In this document: one piece after another, positions 1 to 5,003 of the stretch
Position numbering within the stretch: the stretch's first letter is position 1
Layout: each line of letters begins with the position of its first letter
Source of the DNA: Streptosporangiaceae bacterium
Lineage (GTDB): Bacteria; Actinomycetota; Actinomycetes; Streptosporangiales; Streptosporangiaceae
Assembly (NCBI GenBank): GCA_030045215.1
Contig: JASIBJ010000561.1
Span: 1-6,159, forward strand
DNA: 6,159 nt
Reading direction: 5' to 3'
The notes under the pieces: model-generated
The model's database searches: none
What the model was told of the DNA's origin: nothing
Seen by the model: only the letters and a program-made list of their open reading frames with translations
Made by a program: the position numbers and the translations under genes

Positions 1-420
1 ACCGACTGGATCTTTCAGGGCAACGGCAAGCAGCTTGACCTGGACGCCGCGATCGGCACGTCGCGGCTCCGCGCGTGGCGGACGCCGCGTTACCGCGACC
101 GGACTGCCGCGGGCGACTGCGTCTGGCTGCAAGTGGTGGGACGACACGATCCAGGCATCTACTACTTGGCGACGATCACGGCGCCGACCTACGAAGATCC
201 CGAATGGGAGGATGGCGACCCCGCGTCCGCGCGGTGGCGGACCGAGATCAGGTTCGACTACCGGATCGACCCGCCGCTGCTGAGGGTGGAACTGCTGGCG
301 GATGCCAAGCTGGCGTCATTCCGGCCCTTCCACGGGTTCCAGGGCTCGACATTTCCGCTGCCTGCTGACATAGCAGCCGCGCTGCGGGAACGTGCCGCGG
401 CCCGCCTGGACCCGATCTGA
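1..420 (+). CDS. EVE-domain protein, 5' truncated by window edge
   Basis: The frame is open from base 1 to the TGA at 418-420, giving 139 visible residues. It begins T-D-W-I-F-Q-G-N, which resembles the first strand of EVE domains (WIFQAN-like, near the N-terminus), so the start probably lies only a few codons outside the window unless this is the C-terminal domain of a larger protein. Further family-like signs are a W-R-x-P-R-Y segment (residues 26-31), A-G-D-x-V (37-41), a G-I-Y-Y strand (52-55) and QGSTF near residues 114-118, matching the usual QGTxFxL ending. EVE domains belong to the PUA/YTH-like fold and are known or predicted to bind modified bases in DNA; they are often found with McrBC-type restriction or other defence genes. 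No such partner is visible here. The family call rests on motif recognition; the role is inferred. An internal GTG at 133 would cut the domain in half and is not a plausible start. Confidence 0.75.
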   Translation, partial: TDWIFQGNGKQLDLDAAIGTSRLRAWRTPRYRDRTAAGDCVWLQVVGRHDPGIYYLATITAPTYEDPEWEDGDPASARWRTEIRFDYRIDPPLLRVELLADAKLASFRPFHGFQGSTFPLPADIAAALRERAAARLDPI

Positions 421-447
421 CCGAAAGCGCGCCATCCCCTCGGACTC

Positions 448-463
448 CCGGCTCGCGAGCCGG
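448..463. repeat. Perfect 16-bp palindrome downstream of EVE gene
   Basis: CCGGCTCG is followed directly by its reverse complement CGAGCCGG, 28 bases after the EVE stop codon. As RNA it could form a stem of about six G-C-rich pairs with a tetraloop. There is no T-run after it, so it is at best a weak or factor-assisted terminator; it might instead be a protein-binding site or chance. Confidence 0.35.
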
Positions 464-652
464 TGAAGGCTGCCGACGCGGAGATCACCACTCGAGTCCG
501 CCCGTATTCCGACAGCCCGGCGACCTACCGCTTCCGCATCCGCCGGTGAACCTCGCCTCGGGCAGTTATACGAAATTGAATTCGAGTATTGAGTGTAAAG
601 CTCTGCTAGAGGCGAACGTACTTACGTATCCTGGTAGGAGTAGTCCAGACTC

Positions 653-656
653 GGAG
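653..656 (+). promoter_or_regulatory. Shine-Dalgarno GGAG setting the TTG start at 663
   Basis: GGAG lies six bases upstream of the TTG at 663-665, an ideal spacing, and decides this start over the in-frame GTG at 546. A second AGGAG at 636-640 has no start codon at a usable distance. Confidence 0.55.
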
Positions 657-662
657 CCAGCG

Positions 663-794
663 TTGACCTATCTCGTCCTGGCGCTCGCGTTCGTGGTGCC
701 CCTGCTCGTACTCGGATTAGTGGCGCTCTTGCGCGCCCGGCCGGAGGACATCCCGGCGATAGTCCGGGCGTTAGCCCGCTGGGGCCGACGGTAA
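663..794 (+). CDS. Small single-pass membrane protein, unknown function
   Basis: This 43-residue protein starts at TTG 663 with a well-placed GGAG. Residues 2-22 form one hydrophobic helix (T-Y-L-V-L-A-L-A-F-V-V-P-L-L-V-L-G-L), followed by a basic, amphipathic tail (R-A-R-P-E-D-I-P-A-I-V-R-A-L-A-R-W-G-R-R). This gives an N-out/C-in arrangement by the positive-inside rule (inference). Two leucines are encoded by TTA (717-719 and 771-773), a codon that is rare in high-GC actinomycetes. In Streptomyces, TTA codons make genes depend on the bldA tRNA; whether that applies here is unknown. Starting at GTG 546 would add 39 residues with AT-rich, atypical codons and no helix or motif, so I rejected it. 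Its stop lies 5 bp from the end of the convergent glycosyltransferase gene. I do not recognise a named family. Confidence 0.6.
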   Translation: MTYLVLALAFVVPLLVLGLVALLRARPEDIPAIVRALARWGRR

Positions 795-799
795 TGGCC

Positions 800-2200
800 T
801 TAGCCTGCCGGTGCGGCTTCCCCAGGCGCCTCTGCCTGTTTTCCTGCCAGGTCTTCTGGCCGGGTGGCCGGGCTCGGCGGGTCCTCCCGGGGCCCCTGCA
901 TCGCGGCCGCGATCGCCATGAGGGCGATCAGCAGCACGATCCCGGTGAGCACGTACGCGTTGCCGACGACGAGCTGGATCCCGTGCCAGGACCGTTCTAG
1001 GTCCCCGCCGTTGGGCGGCGCCCAGATGAGCCCCCAGCCCCAGCCCTTCAGGTCGTGGGTTTCGCCCCACAGCCACGTCGGCCAGGCCGCGAACACGGCC
1101 ACGACGACCACGGCCGACCAGATCAGTGCCTCCCGGACGAGGCCGCGGGCCTGTATCGCGTAGTGCACGAACACCGGGAGGGCCAGGATGATCCAGACCC
1201 AGTGGTGGTCCCAGCTGATCGGCGAGACGAGCAAGCCGGTCAGGGCGCAGGTCAGGATGCCGAGCACGCGGTGGCCCGCCCGGTCGAGCATGGCCGCGGT
1301 AACCAGTCCCAGGATCGCGACGACAGCGGCGACGGCCTGCCACTCGGCATGCCAGTCGGGGCTGGCCGCCCTCACCAGGATCGCCAGCAGCGACTGGTTC
1401 CCGGCGAAGATGTTGTCGGTGTAATAGCTGCCCCGCATGAACAGCCCGTGCAGCCACCACGCCGAAGAGTCGGCCGGCAGCGCGATGAACCCGAGGACGA
1501 TGGTCAGCGCGAACGTCGCCGTGGCCACCGCGGCCTGGCGGTAGCGGCGCGTGAGCAGCAGGTAGGGGACGAAGATGAGGGGCACGAGCTTGATCCCGGC
1601 GGCGATCCCGACTCCTGCGCCCTTCCACAGGCGCCGGTCCGGCTGGCACATGTCCCAGACCACCAGGACCATCAGGAGCAGATCGACCTGGCCGAGCGAG
1701 ACGGTCCGCAGGACGGGCTCGGACGCGAGCGCGGCGGCCGTGCTGAGCAGCGTCAGGCCTGCTCGACGCTCGACCGGGATGCCGAGCTCCCGGCACGTGA
1801 TCCAGATGGCCGTCGGAACGGCCAGCATGTCCGCGGCGGTGAACCAGTCCCCGAGCGTTACCAGGCGCAGGTGCGACATCAGCGCGAACGGCAGGGCCGC
1901 GAACGGCGGATACGTGAACCGCAGGCCGCGGTAGTGCGGGGGCCCGGGCCAGCCGTACAGCGGGGTCTTCCTGCTGGCCTTGTAGAACGGCCGGACATGG
2001 CGCACGATCAGCCCGGCATCGCGATAGACGTTCAGGTCGACGGGGAAGGCCCGGATGCCCTGGCCGGTCAGGGCCAGGTGCGCATACCACACCAAGACGA
2101 GGCCCATGCCGACCAGGCCGGCGCCGAGCAGCCACGCCTCAAGGCGGCCCGCCCTGGCGGGCGACCCGCTGGCGTCAGGGACCCGTCGGCTCACGGTCAC
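800..2200 (-). CDS. GT87 (DUF2029) integral-membrane mannosyltransferase-type glycosyltransferase
   Basis: This 466-residue polytopic membrane protein has the organisation of the GT87/DUF2029 family, whose best-known member is the mycobacterial alpha-1,2-mannosyltransferase PimE. These GT-C enzymes use polyprenyl-phosphate sugars on the outer face of the membrane. Visible landmarks are a first helix at about 22-42, then VDLNVYRD with Asp55 at the position of the family's catalytic Asp in the first outside loop. Next come FTYPPF at 95-100, LGQVDLLL at 169-176, a GIKLVPLIF segment at 202-210 and SWDHHW at 329-334, followed by more helices to about 433. The last 33 residues are a charged Pro/Ala/Glu-rich cytoplasmic tail. 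The length is usual for the family. The start is GTG at 2200; GTG two codons later is possible. The acceptor (phosphatidylinositol mannoside, lipoglycan or other) cannot be read from sequence. It is transcribed alone, divergent from the SDR operon. The family call is strong, the substrate unknown. Confidence 0.9.
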   Translation of the reverse strand: MTVSRRVPDASGSPARAGRLEAWLLGAGLVGMGLVLVWYAHLALTGQGIRAFPVDLNVYRDAGLIVRHVRPFYKASRKTPLYGWPGPPHYRGLRFTYPPFAALPFALMSHLRLVTLGDWFTAADMLAVPTAIWITCRELGIPVERRAGLTLLSTAAALASEPVLRTVSLGQVDLLLMVLVVWDMCQPDRRLWKGAGVGIAAGIKLVPLIFVPYLLLTRRYRQAAVATATFALTIVLGFIALPADSSAWWLHGLFMRGSYYTDNIFAGNQSLLAILVRAASPDWHAEWQAVAAVVAILGLVTAAMLDRAGHRVLGILTCALTGLLVSPISWDHHWVWIILALPVFVHYAIQARGLVREALIWSAVVVVAVFAAWPTWLWGETHDLKGWGWGLIWAPPNGGDLERSWHGIQLVVGNAYVLTGIVLLIALMAIAAAMQGPREDPPSPATRPEDLAGKQAEAPGEAAPAG

Positions 2201-2206
2201 CGCGGT

Positions 2207-2212
2207 ATAGTA
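2207..2212 (-). promoter_or_regulatory. Probable -10 element giving a leaderless GT87 transcript
   Basis: Read on the minus strand, TACTAT ends six bases before the GTG start codon at 2200. A transcript starting at the usual distance would begin at or next to the G of that GTG, and no Shine-Dalgarno is present, so leaderless translation is likely. Leaderless mRNAs are common in Actinobacteria. No good -35 hexamer is seen at 17-19 bp spacing. Confidence 0.45.
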
Positions 2213-2268
2213 CGTGCGCTTATCGCCCGGTGGCTGCGGGGGCGTCTGCCACTTTGTATCCGCTTTAT

Positions 2269-2279
2269 CACCTAAGGTG
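2269..2279. repeat. CACCT-a-AGGTG dyad in divergent intergenic region
   Basis: A perfect 5-bp inverted repeat around one central base lies about 70 bp upstream of the glycosyltransferase start and 139 bp upstream of the SDR start. Its place between divergent genes fits an operator, but no regulator is known and arms this short can arise by chance. Confidence 0.25.
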
Positions 2280-2352
2280 CGGCGCTTTACCGCGCGTGTG
2301 ACTTTCGCGCAACGGTGTATGAGTCGCGGGCAGACACGTAACCCGGTTCTCG

Positions 2353-2381
2353 GTGATAATTCCAGAAGAGCGTTCTAATAT
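2353..2381 (+). promoter_or_regulatory. Predicted promoter of SDR-DUF35-thiolase operon
   Basis: GTGATA (2353-2358, four of six matches to TTGACA) and TAATAT (2376-2381) are separated by 17 bp, an ideal sigma-70 spacing, in an AT-rich island of an otherwise GC-rich region. Transcription would begin near 2388, leaving a leader of about 30 bases that contains the ribosome binding site. An overlapping alternative is CAGACA (2331-2336) with GATAAT (2355-2360) at 18-bp spacing. Confidence 0.5.
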
Positions 2382-2393
2382 CGGGCTTCTGGA
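2361..2393. promoter_or_regulatory. 8-bp inverted repeat flanking the -10: candidate operator
   Basis: TCCAGAAG (2361-2368) and its exact reverse complement CTTCTGGA (2386-2393) are separated by 17 bases and enclose the predicted -10 element TAATAT. A repressor bound to both arms would cover the -10 and the start point. The arms are 25 bp centre to centre, so the half-sites lie more than two helical turns apart, wider than a classic compact TetR site. The 6-mer GTTCTA at 2372-2377 also equals one half of the KstR-type consensus (TnnAACnnGTTnnA), but the opposite half is poor. Operator status is inference. Confidence 0.45.
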
Positions 2394-2407
2394 TCTCACG
2401 AAGGGTC

Positions 2408-2413
2408 GGTGAG
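2408..2413 (+). promoter_or_regulatory. Ribosome binding site GGTGAG of the SDR gene
   Basis: GGTGAG sits four bases before ATG 2418. A GTG at 2409 within it is also in frame and would add three residues; its own upstream AAGGG (2401-2405) is only three bases away. The ATG gives M-G-S-L-D-G-R, the usual N-terminus for this SDR type, so it is preferred. Confidence 0.5.
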
Positions 2414-2417
2414 CTGC

Positions 2418-3308
2418 ATGGGCAGCCTGGACGGACGGGTCGCGATCGTCACTGGGGCAGGCCGGGGCATCGGCAGGTCCACTGCCCTGCTGCTGGCCGC
2501 CGAGGGAGCCAGCGTGGTAGTGAACGATCTCGGCGGGGCAGTCGACGGGTCAGGGGCCGACGCCGGCCCGGGTAGCCAGGTCGTGGACGAGATCACCACG
2601 GCTGGCGGGAAGGCCATCGCCAACGGCGCCGACGTTTCCGACCACGGCGCGGCCGAGGAACTGATCAAGTCGGCCATCGGCGAGTTCGGCCGACTGGACG
2701 TGCTGGTCAACGTGGCCGGGATCCTCCGCGACCGGATGATCTTCAACATGACCGAGCAGGAGTGGGACGACGTCATCCGCGTGCACCTCAAGGGCACCTT
2801 CAACACCTCCAAGTTCGCTTCGGCCCACTGGCGGTCGCTGCGGGAAGAGCACGCGCAGAACCGCATCATCAACTTCACGTCGGTCTCGGGGCTGCACGGC
2901 GCGCCGGGGCAGCCCAACTACGCCGCAGCCAAGATGGGCATCGTGGGCCTGACCTGGTCGTCAGCGAACGCCCTGGCCAAGTACGGGGTCACGGTCAACG
3001 CGGTCTCCCCGGCGGCGGCCACCAGGATGACCGACTCCATCCCGACCGAACGCCGGCGCACGGACCGGCCCTCAGACGAGGACGCCCGGCGCTCGCCTGA
3101 CAACGTCGCGAAGGTCGTCGCCTACCTGGCCAGCGAGCGCTCGGGCTGGCTCACGGGCCGCATCGTGCATTCAGCGGGCTACGAGGTCTCCCTGTACAAC
3201 AACATGAGCCCGGTCGTCCGGCTCTTCAGCCAGGAACCGTGGCAGCTCGACGACCTGGCCGAGCAGGTCGAGCGCTCATTCCGGCCCGGCGCTGGCAGGC
3301 TGGTTTGA
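2418..3308 (+). CDS. Short-chain dehydrogenase/reductase, hydroxyacyl-CoA/hydroxysteroid type
   Basis: This 296-residue classical SDR begins MGSLDGRVAIVTGAG. The Rossmann glycine motif TGAGRGIG is at 12-19. Asp37 after the second beta strand points to NAD(H) rather than NADP(H). NVAG is at 98-101, and the catalytic residues are Ser155, Tyr168 and Lys172 (Y-A-A-A-K). The fourth tetrad residue, usually Asn in the NxxG helix, appears as His123 in VHLKGTF, a variant I associate with the MFE-2/HSD17B4-like bacterial SDRs that oxidise 3-hydroxyacyl-CoA. A stretch at 205-226 is charged (ERRRTDRPSDEDARR), and a C-terminal extension of about 45 residues follows the last strand. The next gene's TTG start overlaps this stop codon (TTGA, 3305-3308), so the two are translationally coupled. 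Operon context with DUF35 and thiolase genes supports a CoA-thioester or steroid-like substrate. The fold and catalysis are certain; the substrate is not. Confidence 0.9.
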   Translation: MGSLDGRVAIVTGAGRGIGRSTALLLAAEGASVVVNDLGGAVDGSGADAGPGSQVVDEITTAGGKAIANGADVSDHGAAEELIKSAIGEFGRLDVLVNVAGILRDRMIFNMTEQEWDDVIRVHLKGTFNTSKFASAHWRSLREEHAQNRIINFTSVSGLHGAPGQPNYAAAKMGIVGLTWSSANALAKYGVTVNAVSPAAATRMTDSIPTERRRTDRPSDEDARRSPDNVAKVVAYLASERSGWLTGRIVHSAGYEVSLYNNMSPVVRLFSQEPWQLDDLAEQVERSFRPGAGRLV

Positions 3309-3727
3309 GCGCGCCTGCCACCAAGCCTGTCCCCCAGCCGACGCCGGAGACCCAGCCGTTCTGGGACGGCTGCGCCCGCGGCGAACTCCTGCTCCAGCGG
3401 TGCCGTGCCTGCGGCAAACCGTACTTTTACCCGCGGCCGATTTGCCCCGAATGCGGTTCGACCGACGTCGAGTGGTTCGCCGCCAGCGGCCGGGCCACGC
3501 TCTACTCGTACGTGATCAACCACCGGCCCGCGCGCGGCTTCGAAAACGACGGCCCGTACGCGATCGCGGTCGTTCAGCTCGCCGAGGGCCCCCGGATGAT
3601 GACCAACATCACCGGGGTCCCGAATACGCCGGAGGATCTCGTCCTGGACATGGAACTGCAGGTGACCTTCGAGCAGCGCGGCGACATGAGCCTCCCAGTC
3701 TTCGCGCCCGCCGGAGAAAAGCAATGA
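3305..3727 (+). CDS. Stand-alone DUF35 protein: zinc ribbon plus OB fold, thiolase partner
   Basis: This 140-residue protein has the DUF35 layout: an N-terminal helix with PFWDGCARGELLLQRC (18-33), a rubredoxin-like zinc ribbon with Cys33-x2-Cys36 and Cys47-x2-Cys50, and an OB-fold (about 58-137) containing the ATLYSYVINHRPARGF segment. DUF35 proteins bind thiolase-fold enzymes; in steroid side-chain degradation the DUF35 domain of ChsH2 activates the aldolase Ltp2. Here there is no MaoC domain, so it is a stand-alone partner. I chose TTG 3305 because it overlaps the SDR stop (TTGA), has AGG five bases upstream (3297-3299) and gives the normal length. The GTG at 3239 would add 22 residues overlapping the SDR gene in a basic, low-complexity stretch. 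Its stop overlaps the thiolase start as ATGA. A role as thiolase subunit is well supported by family and context. Confidence 0.88.
   Translation: MSAPATKPVPQPTPETQPFWDGCARGELLLQRCRACGKPYFYPRPICPECGSTDVEWFAASGRATLYSYVINHRPARGFENDGPYAIAVVQLAEGPRMMTNITGVPNTPEDLVLDMELQVTFEQRGDMSLPVFAPAGEKQ
3713..3716 (+). promoter_or_regulatory. Shine-Dalgarno GGAG of the thiolase gene
   Basis: GGAG within the last codons of the DUF35 gene lies seven bases before ATG 3724 and fixes that start. The long in-frame extension upstream of it, back to 3400, is the DUF35 gene read in another frame. Confidence 0.7.
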
Positions 3728-4872
3728 CAGCGGAACGAGGCGTGATCATCGCCGGTGCCGCCGAGACCGACGCGGTCGGCAAGCTTCCCGGTCACTCGAC
3801 TCTTCAGTTGCATATCGAGGCAGCAGTGAACGCGGTCGCCGACGCCGGCCTCTCGATGCGCGACATTGACGGGATCGCGACCGTCACCTCACCGGGCCCG
3901 GTCCAGGTGGCGCACGCGCTGGGCATCACCCCAGCCTGGATGGATGGCACCGCCGTCGGCGGCACCTCGTTCCTGCTGCACGTCCGGCACGCGGCCGCCG
4001 CGATCCGCGCGGGCTATGCCCGCACAGTGCTGATCACACATGGGGAATCGGGCCGCTCGCGGGTGGGCGCGGCCCCGTTCCCTCGTGGAGCCTCATCTAT
4101 CCCTGGCCAGTTCGAAGCACCCTACGGCACCGCGGGACCGACGACCACGTTCACCATCCCGGTGCTCCGCTACATGAAGGAGTACGGGCTCACCCACGAA
4201 CAGCTTGCCTACGTCGCGGTGGCGCAGCGCAAGTGGGCGGCGCGCAACCCGCGGGCGATGTACCGCGACCTGATCACGGTCGAGGACGTGCTCGCCTCCC
4301 GGCTGGTGGCCTGGCCGTTCCACCTGCTTGAGTGCTGCCTGGTCACGGACGGCGGCGGCGCGCTCATCGTCACCTCCGCCAACCGGGCCGCCGACTTCCC
4401 CAAGCCCGCGGTGCATGTGCTCGGCACCGGCGAGTCCGCCGAGACCCCGATGATCTCGCAGATGGTGGACTTCACCGAGTCCCGGGCATTCCGGCTGGCC
4501 GGGCGGGCGGCGTTCGCCGAGGCCGGGATCAGCACCGCCGACGTGCGGCACATCATGATCTACGATGCATTCGCGCACGTGCCCATCTACGGGCTGGAGG
4601 CGCTCGGCTTCGTGGCCAAGGGCGAGGCGGGGGCGTTCATCACCGACGGCAACACCGAGCCGGGCGGGCGGCTGCCGCTCAATACCAACGGCGGCGGACT
4701 GTCCTACACCCACACCGGCATGTACGGCATGTTCGCTATCCAGGAGGGCGTCCGTCAGGTCCGCGGCGAGGCCGCCGTGCAAGTGGCGGATGCCGAGATC
4801 AGCGTGATACTCGGGAACGGCGGCATGTTCGCCACGGCGGGAGTCCTGGTACTGGGCCGCCAGCCACGCTGA
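3724..4872 (+). CDS. Thiolase-fold protein of SCPx/Ltp2 type, lacking active-site cysteines
   Basis: This 382-residue protein has the two-domain thiolase fold: an N-terminal half to about 220 (with VGGTSFLLHVRHAAAAIRAG at 78-97) and a C-terminal half with YDAF at 280-283 and NTNGGGLSYTHTG at 320-332. The normal nucleophilic Cys in the N-terminal half is replaced by the Gly-Gly-Thr-Ser at 79-82. The second catalytic Cys near the C-terminus is replaced by G-N-G-G (364-367). Only the loop with His330 (and Tyr328) looks catalytic. This is the pattern of the Ltp2-like branch, where the fold carries out retro-aldol cleavage of a beta-hydroxyacyl-CoA rather than thiolysis. The only Cys pair, Cys204-Cys205, is elsewhere. 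ATG 3724 overlaps the DUF35 stop (ATGA), so the two proteins are probably made in equal amounts as a complex. Aldolase activity is inferred; databases often label this family simply thiolase or acetyl-CoA acetyltransferase. Confidence 0.88.
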   Translation: MTAERGVIIAGAAETDAVGKLPGHSTLQLHIEAAVNAVADAGLSMRDIDGIATVTSPGPVQVAHALGITPAWMDGTAVGGTSFLLHVRHAAAAIRAGYARTVLITHGESGRSRVGAAPFPRGASSIPGQFEAPYGTAGPTTTFTIPVLRYMKEYGLTHEQLAYVAVAQRKWAARNPRAMYRDLITVEDVLASRLVAWPFHLLECCLVTDGGGALIVTSANRAADFPKPAVHVLGTGESAETPMISQMVDFTESRAFRLAGRAAFAEAGISTADVRHIMIYDAFAHVPIYGLEALGFVAKGEAGAFITDGNTEPGGRLPLNTNGGGLSYTHTGMYGMFAIQEGVRQVRGEAAVQVADAEISVILGNGGMFATAGVLVLGRQPR

Positions 4873-5003
4873 CCGCACGGCCGCGGCCGGGCCGCCGTGA
4901 ACCCGGCAGGTGTGCCACCCGTATAGAGCGGTAAGCGCTCGTTCGTCGTTGCGGTCCGACGCTGCGCCCGAAGGTCATTCCCGCGCTCACGGACCGGAGA
5001 CAA
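4873..5003 (+). promoter_or_regulatory. Intergenic region with weak promoter candidate and small dyad
   Basis: TGAACC (4898-4903) and TATAGA (4922-4927) lie 18 bp apart and could be a -35/-10 pair for the membrane protein gene, although the -35 match is poor. The dyad GAGCG-gtaag-CGCTC (4926-4940) begins within that -10. Near the thiolase stop is a palindrome CGGCCGCGGCCG (4878-4889) with no T-run. No clear terminator is visible, so read-through from the operon is possible. Confidence 0.3.
4996..4999 (+). promoter_or_regulatory. Shine-Dalgarno GGAG of the four-helix membrane protein
   Basis: GGAG is four bases before ATG 5004, slightly close but acceptable, and supports this start. Confidence 0.5.

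Larger units (their letters stand above)
421..662. other. Intergenic stretch: GC-rich coding-like tail, then AT-rich patch
   Basis: No complete gene is supported here. From 421 to 549 the frame of the upstream EVE gene stays open for 42 more codons, with G/C at about four fifths of third positions, ending ...YRFRIRR before TGA at 547-549. It has no convincing start and could be a gene remnant or chance. From about 560 to 650 the base composition changes abruptly to roughly half AT, including TTATAC, a GAATTC and an ACGTA-ct-TACGT dyad at 616-627. This patch probably holds the promoter of the small gene at 663, but I cannot match a convincing -35/-10 pair. Confidence 0.5.

Noticed and set aside
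248..262. GGTTCGA-like T-loop sequence suggesting a tRNA (also near 6004)
   Set aside because: Both lie inside protein-coding genes and no acceptor, anticodon or D-arm pairing surrounds them.
546..662. Longer GTG start (546) for the small membrane protein
   Set aside because: The added 39 residues use AT-rich, atypical codons, lack a Shine-Dalgarno and show no domain. TTG 663 has GGAG at ideal spacing.
771..2135. Open frame of 454 codons on the minus strand, other frame
   Set aside because: It overlaps the GT87 gene in a shifted frame and reads as Arg/Pro/Gly-rich sequence without motifs.
1055..2275. Open frame of 406 codons on the plus strand
   Set aside because: It is antisense to the GT87 gene, which has clear family motifs. 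Its translation is Arg/Gly/Asp/Gln-rich low-complexity sequence typical of the reverse frame of GC-rich genes.
3239..3304. GTG start at 3239 for the DUF35 gene
   Set aside because: It would overlap the SDR gene by 70 bases and add an Arg/Ala-rich stretch. TTG 3305 gives the normal length and a TTGA coupling.
3179..3724. Open frame of 181 codons antisense to the SDR end and DUF35 gene
   Set aside because: The sense strand encodes the zinc-ribbon and OB-fold motifs with coupled start and stop codons; the antisense frame shows nothing recognisable.
4093..4878. Open frame of 261 codons antisense to the thiolase gene
   Set aside because: It is rich in His, Gly and Arg with no domain; the thiolase frame explains the third-position GC bias.
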